Shown one piece after another: positions 1 to 11,610 of a DNA stretch of 64,000 nucleotides. The translations under genes and the position numbers were made by a program. Below the pieces are notes generated by a model, which saw only the letters and a list, made by a program, of their open reading frames with translations, was not told the origin of the DNA and made no database searches. The DNA lies in NCBI GenBank assembly GCA_964019425.1, contig OZ025793.1, positions 930,001 to 994,000 of the forward strand, in the 5' to 3' direction. This DNA comes from Flectonema sp. DT1601 (Eukaryota > Euglenozoa > Diplonemea > Diplonemida > Diplonemidae). The stretch's first letter is position 1, and every line of letters starts with the position of its first letter.

Positions 1-3000
1 AGTGATGCAACTTGTTGTGCTGAAGAACTCTGTTCGACTTACACATGTAAGGAAGGTACTTTAAAAGGACATGCCGCTGGAATTAGTTGTGTTTTTTCAT
101 GTAATGATGAGACTTGTTGCAATGCTGCACAGGGCACTCCAACACACGATGCTCAAGGATTTGTCTTCGTAGATAGAGATCCAAATTTATATGAATTTGG
201 AGGTACGGCTACTATTATAAGAGCGATGGACGAAACCGACATTACACACTACAGAGTTTATTGGGGGTTTGCACATTCTGTGAGAAAAGTACCATCATGT
301 GGTCTTGGCAACCCAGTATCATGGACACAGGTAAAATGGAGAGATTCGACTAAGTTATATGCCGAGTTTCCAGCAACGGGATGTGATATTTCTTTTGAAA
401 TACCAATGAATACCGTTCCTGATGAAAGATGCAGAATTTCATTCGATCGGCAGGAAAGATCAACGAGTCACACTGACAGGTGCAACCCACACTACTTTTT
501 GGTAGTCTCTGTAAATGAAAAGGGTGAGCGCCACGTTCTCAGTACTCAGGCGCAACAGCCTGGCCCACGTTATGCAATTGTAGATTACGAAGGAGATATG
601 CAGCTTCCATGTTTAGAAGCTGGCATCACTATGGGACACGATCTCATGGGACCTGATGACATTTTACTCGGAACTTGGAATGGCGTCAATTCTGCGTTGC
701 AGTGTTCGGAGCTCTGTGCAGCCCACAATGCCCAATCCCCGCCGCCTTCGATTCCATGCAGACAGTTTACTTGGTCTCTTAACAATGGAGGGAGGTCCTC
801 AAGTAGCTGCTGGATTGAAGCGCAAGCTATGCAAAAGCAACATTACACAGTGAGATTCGTTGCGCCAGCAGTGTGCCCAACACGAGAAACGCTTCCCCCT
901 ACCGGTCGGGAGCAGCCGAGATGCAACAGGTGGATAAGGAAGCAAAATACTGCCCCCTTTGCTTCGAATGGCAGAAATGCATACAAAGCTTTGGGAGGCC
1001 ACTTTGTTCAATTCCCGAATGATCCTGATGTCCCTCTTGGGCCTTATGACAATGCCGAGTATTGCAAAACAGCTTGTGATTTAGACAGTCTTTGTACAGG
1101 ATTTACCTGGATGAAAAGAGATCCAACTGATACCTACTTCCACCACTGTATTCTAATCAGAGCTGGTGACCCAGCAATGTACTATTCATATTATTATGAT
1201 ACTTGGGTCTGTAGTAGGGAATACATGGCACCATTAATCGCGGGATACAAATTTCAGAAGCATGCATATGGATACAAGCACTGTACAGGCACACTTATAA
1301 AAGAAGTAACAGCCGGGGACCACGAATGCTGTGCTGAGCAATGTGATGAAGTGAGTAACTGTAAAGCTTTTACTTGGTTGTCTACTGGTAAGTGCAGATT
1401 ATTTGAAAATTGCCAAACTATGGACACCTACAGCAACATACAAGGCTGTGCTTACGAATCATGCTATGCTGACTATGGAGGGGCTTCGTACATACAAGAA
1501 ACAGCGGAACTGCAACTGATCGATAAGTGGCCTCACCAGGGTAAGGGTGAAGTCTCGGGACTTCCTATATTTGTCCAGGTTAATCGACCGCATTTGGAAG
1601 GTCAAACAGTATACTGTTACTCGTCTTTGGTAGGCAGATTTATCGAAGCACCTGCGAACGCTGAGAATATGATTCAGCAAGCTGCCAATGCTGGAATTCA
1701 CATTTACGAAGGAACCATAGAAAATCGGGTTGCTGAGGTGCCAGTTATGCGTGAGTTTTATGGACAAATACTGCTTCCGGGGCAAACTTATGAAGTCAAG
1801 TGCGGTATAAAGAATGCATTGCAACAGGGGGAATCTAAGGAACTACGAGGTTTGAGCATTGAGGTAGAACAACCGGCTGGGTACGTTCGCGTTGGTGTTG
1901 GATTCTGCCGAACTCATGGCTGCGCCCCGATTGGAATAGTAGTGAGTCAAGCAATATCCTTTTCTGGCTGTCGTAAAGCCTGCGATGATCATTCAAGCTG
2001 CTCTGCTTTCTGGTGGAGACGATCTGATGGATGGTGCCACATCAAAACAACAAATTGTGATTATACGTTTGTCAACTACGATGCTTCGGTTCAATGTTGG
2101 AAGCCTGACCCCAATGCGATGGTTGTTCATAATACTGGCGAAACTTACTGCAGCAAGTCTTGCCCAGTACAGAAGGGAAGTCTTTTTGGATCTGACACGT
2201 GTTCGTTCAAACGGCGCATGGGTGACTATAAGCAAAACATCTTCGTACCGAAGGTTGGGCGCAAATGTCCGCTACCAACACCAGCACCAACACCGGCGCC
2301 AACACCAGCACCGACTCCGGCGCCAACACCAGTACCGACTCCAGCACCGACTCCAGCACCAACTCCAGCACCAACTCCAGTACCAACACCGGCGCCAACA
2401 CCAGCACCGACTCCGGCGCCAACACCAGTACCGACTCCAGCACCGACTCCAGCACCAACTCCAGCACCAACTCCAGTACCAACACCGGCGCCAACACCAG
2501 TACCAACACCAGTACCGACTCCTTCGCCAACACCGGCGCCAACGCCGGCACCGACTCTGGCGCCAACACCAGTACCGACTCCAGTACCAACACCAGTACC
2601 GACTCCAGCACCGACTCCGGCGCCAACACCAGTACCAACACCAGCACCGACTCCTTCGCCAACACCGGCGCCAACGCCAGCACCGACTCCAGTACCAATA
2701 CCGGCACCAACTCCAGCACCGACTCCTTCTCCAACACCGGCGCCAACTCCAGCACCAACACCGGAGCCAACACCAGTACCAACGCCAGCACCGACTCCTT
2801 CGCCAACACCGGCGCCAACGCCAGCACCGACTCCAGTACCAACACCGGCACCAACTCCAGCACCGACTCCTTCTCCAACACCGGCGCCAACACCAGCACC
2901 GACTCCAGCACCAACTCCAGTACCAACACCGGCGCCGACTCCAGCACCAACTCCAGTACCAACACCGGCGCCAACACCAGCACCGACTCCTTCACCAACA

Positions 3001-3891
3001 CCGGCACCAACACTGGCGCCAACACCGGCGCCAACACCAGCACCGACTCCTTCACCAACACCGGCACCAACACTGGCGCCAACACCGGCGCCAACACCAG
3101 CACCGACTCCAGCACCAACTCCAGTCCCAACACCGGCGCCAACACCAGCACCGACTCCTTCACCAACACCGGCACCAACACTGGCGCCAACACCGGCACC
3201 AACTCCTTCGCCAACACCGGCGCCAACACCAGCACCGACTCCTTCACCAACACCGGCACCAACACTGGCGCCAACCACCGAGCCAAGCACCATTATCGTA
3301 AGAGGAGTATTTCTAAATGGTGATTGTACAGAATTTTTTGCAACACCTGGGATTCAAGAGAGATTTGAGTCTGGGGTAGCGAAGTCTATGAATGTGGAAT
3401 CAGTGGTCGTAGTTTACGAGTGCGGTTCAATTCATTATACTGCAACTGCATTAACCACCACGATCCTGTCGGCAAGTCAATTAATAAAAGATATAAATAC
3501 TTTTATTGAGGAGGACTCAGAGTTGGTTGGAATAACTGGAAAGCAGTCGGATGAATTTTACTTCGTAAATAAGAATTCTTATGTTCCGTGTGAATCACCA
3601 GCTGCTACTGAAGCTTACATCGCTCATGGGATCTGTGTACCGACAGCATGTCAAGCTGGGTATAAACTTCACACGCCTAATTGTACCGAGAATACGGCTA
3701 TTGGTTATTATGATGATGATACTGGCATACCAATTGGGATTATTGTCGGATCTGTCGTCGGGGGAGTCGTTCTTCTTATTTTAATTGCGCTGACAATCCG
3801 CTGGATCAGAGCAACAAAATCAGCGGAAGAAGGAGAAGACGAAACCGACAGTAGGAAACACGAAATGAAACACGCTCCAGATTTTGACTAA
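1..3891 (+). CDS. Cys-rich PAN/apple-type surface protein with Pro-Thr stalk, 5' partial
   Basis: The reading frame is open from base 1, so the true start lies upstream and the Met at 226 is internal. The first ~75 residues hold a Cys-rich repeat with paired TCC motifs. Counting from the Met at 226, four PAN/apple-like modules follow near residues 137-200, 250-330, 340-415 and 565-640. Each is recognised by a C...F[TW]W core such as CRQFTW, CTGFTW, CKAFTW and CSAFWW. Bases ~2266-3290 encode a P-T-[AVS]-P tetrapeptide stalk of about 340 residues. A globular ~130-residue domain, one hydrophobic span (around [20 protein letters not shown]) and a ~30-residue charged tail finish the protein. This is a type I cell-surface topology, and PAN domains in general bind sugars or proteins. 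The ligand is unknown. The final module before the membrane has no family I recognise. No intron is needed. Confidence 0.85.
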   Translation, partial: SDATCCAEELCSTYTCKEGTLKGHAAGISCVFSCNDETCCNAAQGTPTHDAQGFVFVDRDPNLYEFGGTATIIRAMDETDITHYRVYWGFAHSVRKVPSCGLGNPVSWTQVKWRDSTKLYAEFPATGCDISFEIPMNTVPDERCRISFDRQERSTSHTDRCNPHYFLVVSVNEKGERHVLSTQAQQPGPRYAIVDYEGDMQLPCLEAGITMGHDLMGPDDILLGTWNGVNSALQCSELCAAHNAQSPPPSIPCRQFTWSLNNGGRSSSSCWIEAQAMQKQHYTVRFVAPAVCPTRETLPPTGREQPRCNRWIRKQNTAPFASNGRNAYKALGGHFVQFPNDPDVPLGPYDNAEYCKTACDLDSLCTGFTWMKRDPTDTYFHHCILIRAGDPAMYYSYYYDTWVCSREYMAPLIAGYKFQKHAYGYKHCTGTLIKEVTAGDHECCAEQCDEVSNCKAFTWLSTGKCRLFENCQTMDTYSNIQGCAYESCYADYGGASYIQETAELQLIDKWPHQGKGEVSGLPIFVQVNRPHLEGQTVYCYSSLVGRFIEAPANAENMIQQAANAGIHIYEGTIENRVAEVPVMREFYGQILLPGQTYEVKCGIKNALQQGESKELRGLSIEVEQPAGYVRVGVGFCRTHGCAPIGIVVSQAISFSGCRKACDDHSSCSAFWWRRSDGWCHIKTTNCDYTFVNYDASVQCWKPDPNAMVVHNTGETYCSKSCPVQKGSLFGSDTCSFKRRMGDYKQNIFVPKVGRKCPLPTPAPTPAPTPAPTPAPTPVPTPAPTPAPTPAPTPVPTPAPTPAPTPAPTPVPTPAPTPAPTPAPTPVPTPAPTPVPTPVPTPSPTPAPTPAPTLAPTPVPTPVPTPVPTPAPTPAPTPVPTPAPTPSPTPAPTPAPTPVPIPAPTPAPTPSPTPAPTPAPTPEPTPVPTPAPTPSPTPAPTPAPTPVPTPAPTPAPTPSPTPAPTPAPTPAPTPVPTPAPTPAPTPVPTPAPTPAPTPSPTPAPTLAPTPAPTPAPTPSPTPAPTLAPTPAPTPAPTPAPTPVPTPAPTPAPTPSPTPAPTLAPTPAPTPSPTPAPTPAPTPSPTPAPTLAPTTEPSTIIVRGVFLNGDCTEFFATPGIQERFESGVAKSMNVESVVVVYECGSIHYTATALTTTILSASQLIKDINTFIEEDSELVGITGKQSDEFYFVNKNSYVPCESPAATEAYIAHGICVPTACQAGYKLHTPNCTENTAIGYYDDDTGIPIGIIVGSVVGGVVLLILIALTIRWIRATKSAEEGEDETDSRKHEMKHAPDFD
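2266..3290 (+). repeat. Coding minisatellite for the PTxP stalk
   Basis: A 12-base unit of the form CCA ACA CCA GCA is repeated throughout, with third-position and Ala/Val/Ser variation. Larger blocks are exact copies. Bases 3001-3050 repeat at 3061-3110 with a 60-base period, and a block of about 96 bases near 2299 repeats at about 2395. Exact long copies point to recent unequal exchange or slippage, so stalk length probably varies between alleles. The antisense frame reads as a long Gly-Val protein, which is a shadow of this repeat. Confidence 0.9.
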
Positions 3892-4698
3892 TGGGTTGCC
3901 ACACTGGTCCATGTTCAAACTCATTTCGTTGCCTAATTGAAGCGCCGTGGTGGTTTTAGCCTTTCTACCAATTCTTAAGCTCTTTCTTTTGTATTTGCAC
4001 CGAAGTACTCCTCTGGTGATTAGGTATTACTTTATGGGTGTTTTCTAAGTGTTGAAACTCACGAAAATATTTCCTGACGGAGGCATTTTCCCCTATTCTC
4101 CCACTTTTTTTCAATCCAATTTCGCAGAAATATTTCCCCCACGAGAATAAGTCTCCATGAGATGATCTTTTCAACTTGTGCTTGTGGATCATATTCAACT
4201 TTATCTTTTAATGTTTATGTGTTGATGTGTTGATTTCTTTTCTCCGTACCCGCTGTCAAGTTTCCTCATTCTCGAGCGATTGATATGAAGAGTTCTGATT
4301 TTAGCACCTGAAGTAGAGAAGAAATACTCTGACCTACTTCCGTCTAGTAATCGTCCTCTCACCTGACAACGACATGATTAGTTGAAATATGGTTTTTTTT
4401 TTCTTTCTTTCTTCGAGTCTACTGGACTGAAGCAGGTAGGAAGCAGTCACTAATTACAATGATTAGTTTTTTGAACTTTCTTACGTGACTTCTTTTCTTT
4501 CCACTGCTCCAGTGCAGAGCAAACAAACCAAACCTACACACGTTGAACAATGTGTGTGCGTGAGGAGGCCTTCTTGTAGTTAAATTCTTATTTTAGTGAA
4601 GTTCTCTTTACTTTACCACGGGAATTATACTTGAGATTGCTTTACTTCACATTTTATTTTTTTGTATTTATTTAACAATTTTTTTAGGAACGAAGAAG

Positions 4699-5030
4699 AA
4701 TGTTAGCAGCGCATGTAAACCTCCTTTAGCTTTATCAGTTTAAGTCGGTTTGCGGTTACGTGACACAAACAAAACATCAACAAGTTTTGTATTACTATTT
4801 TCTGTATAGTTTAAGATAAAGCCAAATTCTTCTTTTTTTGTTCTTGTTGTTGAACTTATTCTTTTTTTTCTTTTTTTTCCCTTCTTTTTGTGCATTGAAT
4901 CAGTGTTGTGCTACTTTTTCTTTTTCGCAGTCAAATTTATTTGTATTACATTTATTACGATTTAGAAAGCACTCCATGAATTGGGTCTTCTGTTACTGTG
5001 AGTTACCCTCCCTAGAGCACTCATAATACA
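4699..5030 (+). pseudogene. Relic collinear with the upstream region and start of the 15652 surface gene
   Basis: Bases 4699-4815 resemble 15365-15500, sharing the blocks TCCTTTAGCTTT, AGTCGGTT, GACACAAACAAAA / GTCACAAACAAAA and TATTACTATTTTCT. About 277 bases after the start of this block lies ATGAATTGGGT at 4976. The 15652 gene starts with the same 11 bases, 287 bases after its own block. The reading frame here stops after 16 codons (MNWVFCYCEL...). I infer a decayed copy of the 5' region of a surface gene. The alternative is a dispersed repeat shared by chance plus a coincidental start context. Confidence 0.35.
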
Positions 5031-5209
5031 GTAACGTTAGATTATATAACTAATTACTAACTAACTTTATTTTATAATATTCTAATTTTATATATCGATA
5101 TAATTAATTTCAGTTTTCTGCAAAACTACCAACAACGATTTTATGAAGAATCTCTTAAAGTAGAACTCAACAACTCAGAGCATAAACCATCACCAGATGG
5201 TTGGTTCTC

Positions 5210-5580
5210 GCTACAAGTACTTAACATGGCTTGCATGACTAAATTCAACAGGAGAATTGAGTACTTCGTTAACCCAGCATCGATTATCCTGAAACAGCCG
5301 CAGCACTTATTCTGCATAAAGCGAAAACAGGGATGACTCACTTTATTGTTGCGCTAGTCTCATTTGAATCCATGATCATCCGAGACATTCTTAAAGGCAC
5401 AAAGGATTTAAGACTCCCTTTCGATCATTTTGACAAGATGACCAAACTACAGATTATAGTTTCCATATGATACCATTAAAAGCTCAGACTGATATGGATG
5501 TTACAATGACACCTGCGAATATAGGACCTTTGATGGTATGCGAAGATAAAGTAAAACGCAAATTGGATGAAGACTCATAA
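5210..5580 (+). pseudogene. Possible degraded RhoGAP-domain pseudogene
   Basis: Codon-like sequence is spread over three frames. One frame reads EYFVNPASII. A second continues with a stretch containing LPFDHFDKMTKLQ, and a third gives MTPANIGPLMV before a stop at 5578-5580. The order LP...L..., then MTPxNxGPLM, resembles the C-terminal half of RhoGAP domains (LPxxNxxxLxxL..., NKMTPENLAxxxGPxL). Several frame changes and stops lie between the pieces, so nothing functional is encoded. The domain call rests on short motifs only and could be chance. Confidence 0.3.
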
Positions 5581-6559
5581 CTCGACTGTAATAGTGAAAC
5601 GACCGGACGTCAAAAATTGAAATTCAAATTGAACAAAAGCAAATAAACATTGCTAGCCCTATCCTGGCGAGCTCCGATGGATTTTTATCTTAGAACGATA
5701 GCAACTTCAACATAGAATGAAGTCCCTTAGAACTTACTGATGAAGGACTAAAAAGGGACGAGTAGTATAAGATTAAGGCCCCTGAAACTACATATTCTAT
5801 TACCCTTTGATGTTAGGAAACTGCAGAAATGAATACTTTTCTTTTACTAATCTCTACTTTTCTTATTCTCACTTTTCTGTTCTAAAATTTATGACACTAA
5901 CTCCAGCATGATAATACGCCGCTGCGCAACACTTTGTATGGATTTTGGTGAAGACAATATGAAATGTAACAGGACCTCTTAATTTAAAATATGTATTCCA
6001 CAGTGTTGTTGTTTTATGGAACAACAGAACAATTGTGTTTTTATAATTTTATTTTTATTTTTATAAAATATCTTTGATTTGGTGCAACTCATCATCTTAA
6101 TAATAAAATTCATATTGTGAATAATCCATCGATCCTGCAGTAGGAATACCTCCTTACAATACTACATTTTCATTTTCATTTTTTTTTCTTTTTTTTAAAA
6201 AATGAAATTAAAAAAATATTTGATTGTGACTGCTTTCAGGATGGCAAACCAATTTTTACCAAAAGTAGCGTTAGGCACTACGCTGATAATTCAATATGTT
6301 GACTACGCTCCTTGTGGTATTTTAATAAATAATATGAACATGTTTTCTTCATTTTTATTTCTATTTCTTGTACTTCTTGTAGGTTCAGTTATTTATTTAT
6401 TTCTCTCCACCTCCCTCTCTTAAATGAAGGAGTAACCTCACTGAGATCAGTGAAGGACTCTTCTTTACTAACAATTCTTTTTTTTTTTTTCAACCAGTTG
6501 TACCTCTGGTATTAACGTGACATTCCAAAAAAAAAAAACAAAAAAAAAACATAATAATA

Positions 6560-6604
6560 CATAGATGGAAGTGACCTACAATTTGGAGGGCACTTCCATC
6601 TATG
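6560..6604. repeat. Perfect 14-bp inverted repeat (hairpin)
   Basis: CATAGATGGAAGTG at 6560-6573 is followed after 17 bases by its exact reverse complement at 6591-6604. An RNA from either strand would form a 14-bp stem. It lies in gene-poor DNA beside A-runs, with no gene assigned. It could be a tiny transposon remnant or a structured RNA. Confidence 0.6.
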
Positions 6605-6710
6605 ATAATATTATAAATATTTTGATGAACATTTTTGTTAGTATCAAACCCTTTATCTTTCATTCTTTTATTTATTTATTTATTTATTTATGTGCTTTTC
6701 GTTGTAAAAC

Positions 6711-6894
6711 ATTAGTGTTCTCCCTCCCTTGGAGAAAAATTGGTGTTATCAGCCGGGTCTGGGTAGTCGTTTACTTCTGGTCAATTCAGGTCTCTTCTCG
6801 CCACCCCGTGAGAGTCTCACGGTTGTGGTACCGAATTACTGAACTTCTTCAGGTGTTTGACTGCTGTGACCTTTATGAATAAATAAATAAATTA
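6711..6894 (+). mobile_element. Short retroposon (SINE-like), TAAA-tailed copy 1
   Basis: It begins with GTGTTCTCCCTC, shares AATTGG(T/C)GTTATCAGCCG and GTGAGAGTCTCACGGTTG with the copy at 8001, and ends in a (TAAA/AATA)n tail. It has no coding capacity. The tail and the head-to-tail sharing with two other copies within 1.5 kb suggest a non-autonomous LINE-mobilised element. This copy is more diverged than the other two. Confidence 0.55.
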
Positions 6895-7639
6895 TACCAC
6901 AATCAGAAATATTCTGATTACTGTACTTGTTAGTGTTCGTTGATGTCTGTATCTAATAATGGACTTCACGTCTGCACAGCAAACAGCTTTCACTGCTCAT
7001 CGAAGAAGACAATCTCGTTTAGTGCTCTTCTTGTTGACGGTACGAGTACTCTTCTTGTTGACGGTACGAGTACTCTTTCTCAACTTTCCTTTTTTCTGAT
7101 CGAATCGCTATTCATTCTGAAATGTCATCCACTTAATAGTGAGATAATGTATAGGAGTGTAGCCATATTTCTTTTTATTTCCGTATTTATCATCTTTTGA
7201 TAATATTTCTTTCGCACTTTTCGCTGTTAATTTGATTTTTTTTTTTTTTTTTTTTTGTTGTTGTTGTACCGACTGACGTTACAAACTACTTGTTTCCGTC
7301 GAATACTTTCGCAGAGGTCAATCAGCAAACTTTAGATTAAATAACTTCAAAAAAGCTAACTAGATATTCACTATCTTTAGCGATTATTTTTTTTAAATTT
7401 TTTTTTCTTTTTTAAAAATATTTATTTTTTGATCTTTAAAGATAGGAGCTATGATGCGAATCATTAGCGACTTCTCTCCCTTTTTTTTTAAAAAATTATT
7501 TTTTTTCTGCTGGCTCTTTTTAATAGATGATGTTTTTTGCAGAAGAACATTTTTTAAAAGAACGTCATTCCTATCCCGTTTTATTGAATGGGGTTGTTGA
7601 TGTTCAAACGGTTCACTTTGTGAACTCTGCATCAGTAAC

Positions 7640-7864
7640 TTCGTTCTAAAATCGGACAAGGTTGAAAGTTGACAATGGCATGCTGTGTTCAGGATGCCCT
7701 GTCAGCCTAAACTCTTCCTAACAATCTGTAATGTGATTGGGTCTACTTACCTTCTACGTCTCTTATCGTCTGTGAGAGTCTCACAGTTGCTGGTAGCGAT
7801 ATAACTGTTACCCTGTGAGCTTTTCCTGGCTTTTGGCTCCTGGGCTTCGTAAATAAATAAATAA
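7640..7864 (+). mobile_element. Short retroposon (SINE-like), copy 2
   Basis: The 3' 110 bases (7754-7864) are nearly identical to 8108-8219. They include GTCTGTGAGAGTCTCAC, GCGATATAACTGTTAC and the ending CTTCGTAAATAAATAAATAA. The 5' half (ATTGGGTCTA...) differs from copy 3 and resembles 38180-38280, so the family has modular 5' ends. Confidence 0.6.
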
Positions 7865-8000
7865 CCTTACTGTTGCCTCTGTAGTTCAGTTTGTTTGTTG
7901 TGTCAGTGATGACGATATGCAGTGTAATAGACCTCTTTATCTATCTATTTTTTTTTTAAAACTTTTCTTTTTTTTTGTTTCTTGATATAGTGCAAACTAT

Positions 8001-8219
8001 TTGGCGTGTTCTCCCTCTCTTTGACGAAAATTGGCGTTATCAGCCGTCTCAAACACTGTCTGCTCGCGCGGGCGGTGGGTTTAGGTAGTCATTTGTTCCA
8101 GGTTATTCTACGTCTCTTATCGTCTGTGAGAGTCTCACGGTTGCTGGTAGCGATATAACTGTTACTCTGTGAGCTTTTCCTGGCTTTGGCTTCCTAGGCT
8201 TCGTAAATAAATAAATAAT
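8001..8219 (+). mobile_element. Short retroposon (SINE-like), copy 3
   Basis: The 5' module (GTGTTCTCCCTC...TTATCAGCCG) matches copy 1, while the 3' module and the TAAA tail match copy 2. This mosaic shows that the three elements belong to one family with exchangeable heads. It ends 430 bases upstream of the permease gene. Confidence 0.6.
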
Positions 8220-8589
8220 TTTATAACTCTCGTGTTCCCTTCTTATCTAAACTGCAACCAACAGTACCCAAAAAAAAGAAAAAAAAGAGTACGCTGCCTC
8301 TCGTCTGACAACACAAAGTCAAGGCTACAGAGAGCGAGCTGCACTCAGTAGATGCTATTTTATATTATCACTTTCGTCTTTAATTGTAGTTTTAAAATGT
8401 CAATTTTTTTTTTTTTTTTTTATAATTTCTCAGCGATCTGATGAACAAAATGTACGAAATTGAGTTAGTGTTTGAAGCAGTTAAGGTGTAAAATATCTTC
8501 CCTCTAAGTGGCATTGTTTATTTATTTTGCAGCGTCATTTACTTGACAGTCAATAAGATTATCAAATTACTCTATGCAGGAATCCCTTT

Positions 8590-8591
8590 TC

Positions 8592-8618
<27 letters not shown>
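8590..8618. repeat. Long A homopolymer upstream of the permease start
   Basis: A run of about 25 A lies 25-30 bases before the permease ATG, just after a (T/C)AG acceptor at 8579-8580. If transcripts are trans-spliced at that site, this run is in the 5' UTR and could act as a poly(A)-like leader element. Comparable runs flank the 12246 gene. Confidence 0.6.
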
Positions 8619-8623
<5 letters not shown>

Positions 8624-8646
8624 CAAACTACACAAAACAAAACAAT

Positions 8647-10767
8647 ATGGGCACTTATAAGAGTCTAAAGGGAATAGCACGTCGAGTTATAACAAAAATA
8701 TCCGAGTACTTCGATGTTACTGCGAGGGGTAGCACTGTACTTCAAGAATTGAGAGGAGGAGTGGCTACATTTTTAACAATGTCGTACATATTACTTGTAA
8801 ACCCTCAAATCTTAACAACCTGGATAGCCATAGACGATGATCCGCATATAAAAGAGATTTACGGTAAAGGAATAGCAACAGCAACAGCGGTTACTTGTGG
8901 ATTTGGATGCATACTCGTAGGGGTACTAACAAATATGCCTTTCGCGATAGGGCCTGGGATGGGATTAAATACATTTGTTGCTGGGCTGTTTGTGAAGGCC
9001 ACGTCGCTGTCTAATCTTTCGAAAGCTGAGGATACTTGGGATAAAGTCGTGACTACAACATTCTTATCGGGAGTGTTGTTGACGGTTTTATCTGCTGTGA
9101 ATTTGGTTTCTCCGACAATCGCTGCCATGCCTGAAACGATTAAGCAATCGATTCTAGTGGGAATTGGAGCGTATCAGGCATTTATAGGATTTAGAGAGAT
9201 GGGAATTATCACCTCTGATAGTCAGAACTTGGTACAACTCGAACCAAATATTTCATTCGATTGGGATGATCGTAAACTCGTCAACTCCGCCTTGTCTCAA
9301 ATCTTCTTTTTAATTGGACTGATCCTGACGACTATTTTGTTTTCAAAAGGAATTAAAGGATCCATTCTAATTGGTATAGTATTGTGTACAGCTCTTTCAT
9401 GGTCGATGGATGTGGGAGGGGGTGAGCTTCCTAATCCTCCTGTTGCTCAGCCAGAGTTTTCAAAGACTTGGATGAATATAAATTTCACTGCCTGGTTTAG
9501 CGAACAAAAATGGATTCCCCAATTGGTTGTTATTTTATTAATTACAATCTTTGATTGTGGTGGTGTGCAATTCGGAATCGCAAAGGTTCTCGACCTACCG
9601 AAGAGATACGAAGAAGTTGATGAGGCAAAGCGACAAACTCTCCGAAGAATTCAGGCAGCCAATGCAAGAGATGATCATACAAACGCGAGTCTTATCTTTT
9701 CAGGTCAACTCGACGACTCAGATAACGACAGTGCTAATTTAGAAGAGCATTCTTTAATACAATCTGGTAAGAAAAGACATTCTGCACACTCATTAGGTGT
9801 TGAGGTTGTACTGCAACACGACAAACAACGTGTTGAGCAAGGACTTAGAATGTTGTCTGAAATTGAAGAGCTAACGTCTGGTTCTAAAATAGATCTCAGC
9901 GCTTTAAAAGAACAGCTAAAGAATCAATTGACGACTATAGAATTTCAGGAACATCAAATTGATGAACCGTTTTCACCGCAGTCGAGTTTGACAGCAGTAC
10001 CTCTGCTACCTGGCAGGTCATCACAATTAACATTTGTAAGTCTTGGAATAGTCAATATGGTTGGAGCACTAGTGGGTTCAAGTCCCTGCATCGTATTTCT
10101 TGAATGCGCTGCTGGCGTTAAGGAGGGAGCTCGTACTGGACTGGCATCTGTCTTTACAGGATTGTGTTTCTTAATAACTCTCTTCCTTACTCCGGTATTC
10201 CAGAAAGTTCCAATGTGCGCATCTGCTGGTCCACTTGTGTTTATTGGATGCCTTATGATGTCTCATGTTGGAGAGATCAAGTGGGGAATTATTAGACATG
10301 CTCTACCTGCTTTCTTAACTATATTAATGATGCCATTCACTTCAAGTATCACTCCGGGTATTGGATTTGGTCTTGGTGCGTACCTACTACTTGCAGGTGG
10401 GGATAGATTTTATGAACTTTGTGTTGGTCCATTCAGAGCACCTCCTCCACTGCATGCGGCTGTTTCAGTTGGAGATATTGCGATTGTCAGATCGCTTCTC
10501 GAGTCTGGTAACGCTGCGAATGAGCAGGACCGCGATGGTAACACTCCACTTCATCTCGCAGCAGAAATAGCTGATGACGCGATCATTAATATCTTATTAA
10601 TCTTTGACGCTGATCCTTCAATTTTAAATAACTTAAAAATGACACCACTCGAATCACTGCTGGCGAAGTCCGATGGTAACATTTCCTCACCTGCAGCTTC
10701 TGCACTCAGAGACGCAATCAATGTAAAGACTGCAGGGCCAGTAACTTTTACTGGTAGTCCTCAGTAA
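8647..10767 (+). CDS. AzgA-type purine permease fused to C-terminal ankyrin repeats
   Basis: This 706-residue, intron-free protein starts with the AzgA family hallmark ELRGGVATFLTMSYILLVNP (residues ~35-55). It also has the conserved GPGMGLNTF and the late-helix motif around VGSSPCIVFLECAAGVKEGARTG. The family (NCS2/AzgA) carries adenine, guanine and hypoxanthine with protons across the plasma membrane, so purine salvage is the likely role. Two features are unusual. A hydrophilic insert of about 150 residues (308-460) interrupts the segment after FDCGG, where bacterial members have FDTVG. About two ankyrin repeats (DGNTPLHLAAE, residues ~598-680) are appended after the last span. The ankyrin part suggests tethering to a cytoplasmic partner. 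The substrate is inferred from family only. An AG acceptor lies 67 bases upstream. Confidence 0.9.
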   Translation: MGTYKSLKGIARRVITKISEYFDVTARGSTVLQELRGGVATFLTMSYILLVNPQILTTWIAIDDDPHIKEIYGKGIATATAVTCGFGCILVGVLTNMPFAIGPGMGLNTFVAGLFVKATSLSNLSKAEDTWDKVVTTTFLSGVLLTVLSAVNLVSPTIAAMPETIKQSILVGIGAYQAFIGFREMGIITSDSQNLVQLEPNISFDWDDRKLVNSALSQIFFLIGLILTTILFSKGIKGSILIGIVLCTALSWSMDVGGGELPNPPVAQPEFSKTWMNINFTAWFSEQKWIPQLVVILLITIFDCGGVQFGIAKVLDLPKRYEEVDEAKRQTLRRIQAANARDDHTNASLIFSGQLDDSDNDSANLEEHSLIQSGKKRHSAHSLGVEVVLQHDKQRVEQGLRMLSEIEELTSGSKIDLSALKEQLKNQLTTIEFQEHQIDEPFSPQSSLTAVPLLPGRSSQLTFVSLGIVNMVGALVGSSPCIVFLECAAGVKEGARTGLASVFTGLCFLITLFLTPVFQKVPMCASAGPLVFIGCLMMSHVGEIKWGIIRHALPAFLTILMMPFTSSITPGIGFGLGAYLLLAGGDRFYELCVGPFRAPPPLHAAVSVGDIAIVRSLLESGNAANEQDRDGNTPLHLAAEIADDAIINILLIFDADPSILNNLKMTPLESLLAKSDGNISSPAASALRDAINVKTAGPVTFTGSPQ

Positions 10768-11576
10768 TAATGTGATTCATATTTGTTACGTCTTCAAAAC
10801 ATTAACTTCATTGACAGCATCTGTGTTGCTGTATTTTTCTAACTAACTTTGTATTTATATAAATTTTTGTGTGTGTGTTCGAAAGTTTGATGGGGTCCAA
10901 GGAAAAGAAAACAACTGTTTCCTGTAAAAGGATCTCCAAATAGTTGGTCTCAACGGTCAGGACAATGAAAGGATTGACAGATTGAGAGCTCTTTCTCGAT
11001 CCATTGTGTGGTGGTGCATGGCCGCTCCTGGTTAGTGGAGTGATTTGTCTGGTTGATTCCGTTAACGAACGGGATCTCGACCCTTCAGTAGGGGCGCTCG
11101 CATATTAGTGTGGGGTGGAGTCAACTTGTAGCATGTACGTTGGGAGTTTTCAGTTAAAATCCGTTTTTTATTATTATTATTATTTTTTCTTTTGAATAGG
11201 AGGGTCCATTCCCCTTTCTTTTTTTTTTCTTGAAAACAAAGATTTATTTTTAACTGCCGGCCTGAATTTTGATATCTTAGTCTGCTTGGAGTGAAATCCC
11301 TGAAGGGTGTTGCCCTGCCTGATACTCTTGTTCAATGACATTAAAGTCGGATAATCTGAATCCGAGTACGCGACAGATGCTGTCAACAATAAGGCTTTAC
11401 TGGGAGGCAATTTCTTCCCCTTTGCTGCTTTTAAAAAAAAAAAAAAAAATAGTCCAATATGAGTTTGGTTTTATGTTGTGATTTTTTTCTAAATCGTTTT
11501 TTTTCTGCTAACGGGATGTGTTTCTTTAAAAAAAAAAAAATCAATTTTACAAAAAAAAAATGTCTACACCTCTTCT

Positions 11577-11610
<34 letters not shown>

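Larger units (their letters stand above)
3892..8646. other. Gene-poor interval with repeats and relics
   Basis: No intact protein gene is supported here. The interval holds the 3' UTR of the surface gene, a relic collinear with the 15.4-15.7 kb locus (4699-5030), a possible degraded RhoGAP coding stretch (about 5210-5580), a 14-bp inverted repeat (6560-6604), three TAAA-tailed short retroposons (6711-8219) and many long A or T runs. A (T/C)AG acceptor at 8579-8580 precedes the next gene. Confidence 0.6.

Noticed and set aside
2207-3301. Long antisense and alternate-frame ORFs rich in Gly-Val, Leu-Val or Gln-Arg-His
   Set aside because: They are shadows of the 12-base coding repeat. The + frame continues into unique domains on both sides and has a membrane span.
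10945-11090. Functional rRNA gene
   Set aside because: Only a short central piece is present, without the rest of the 18S or any rDNA flank.
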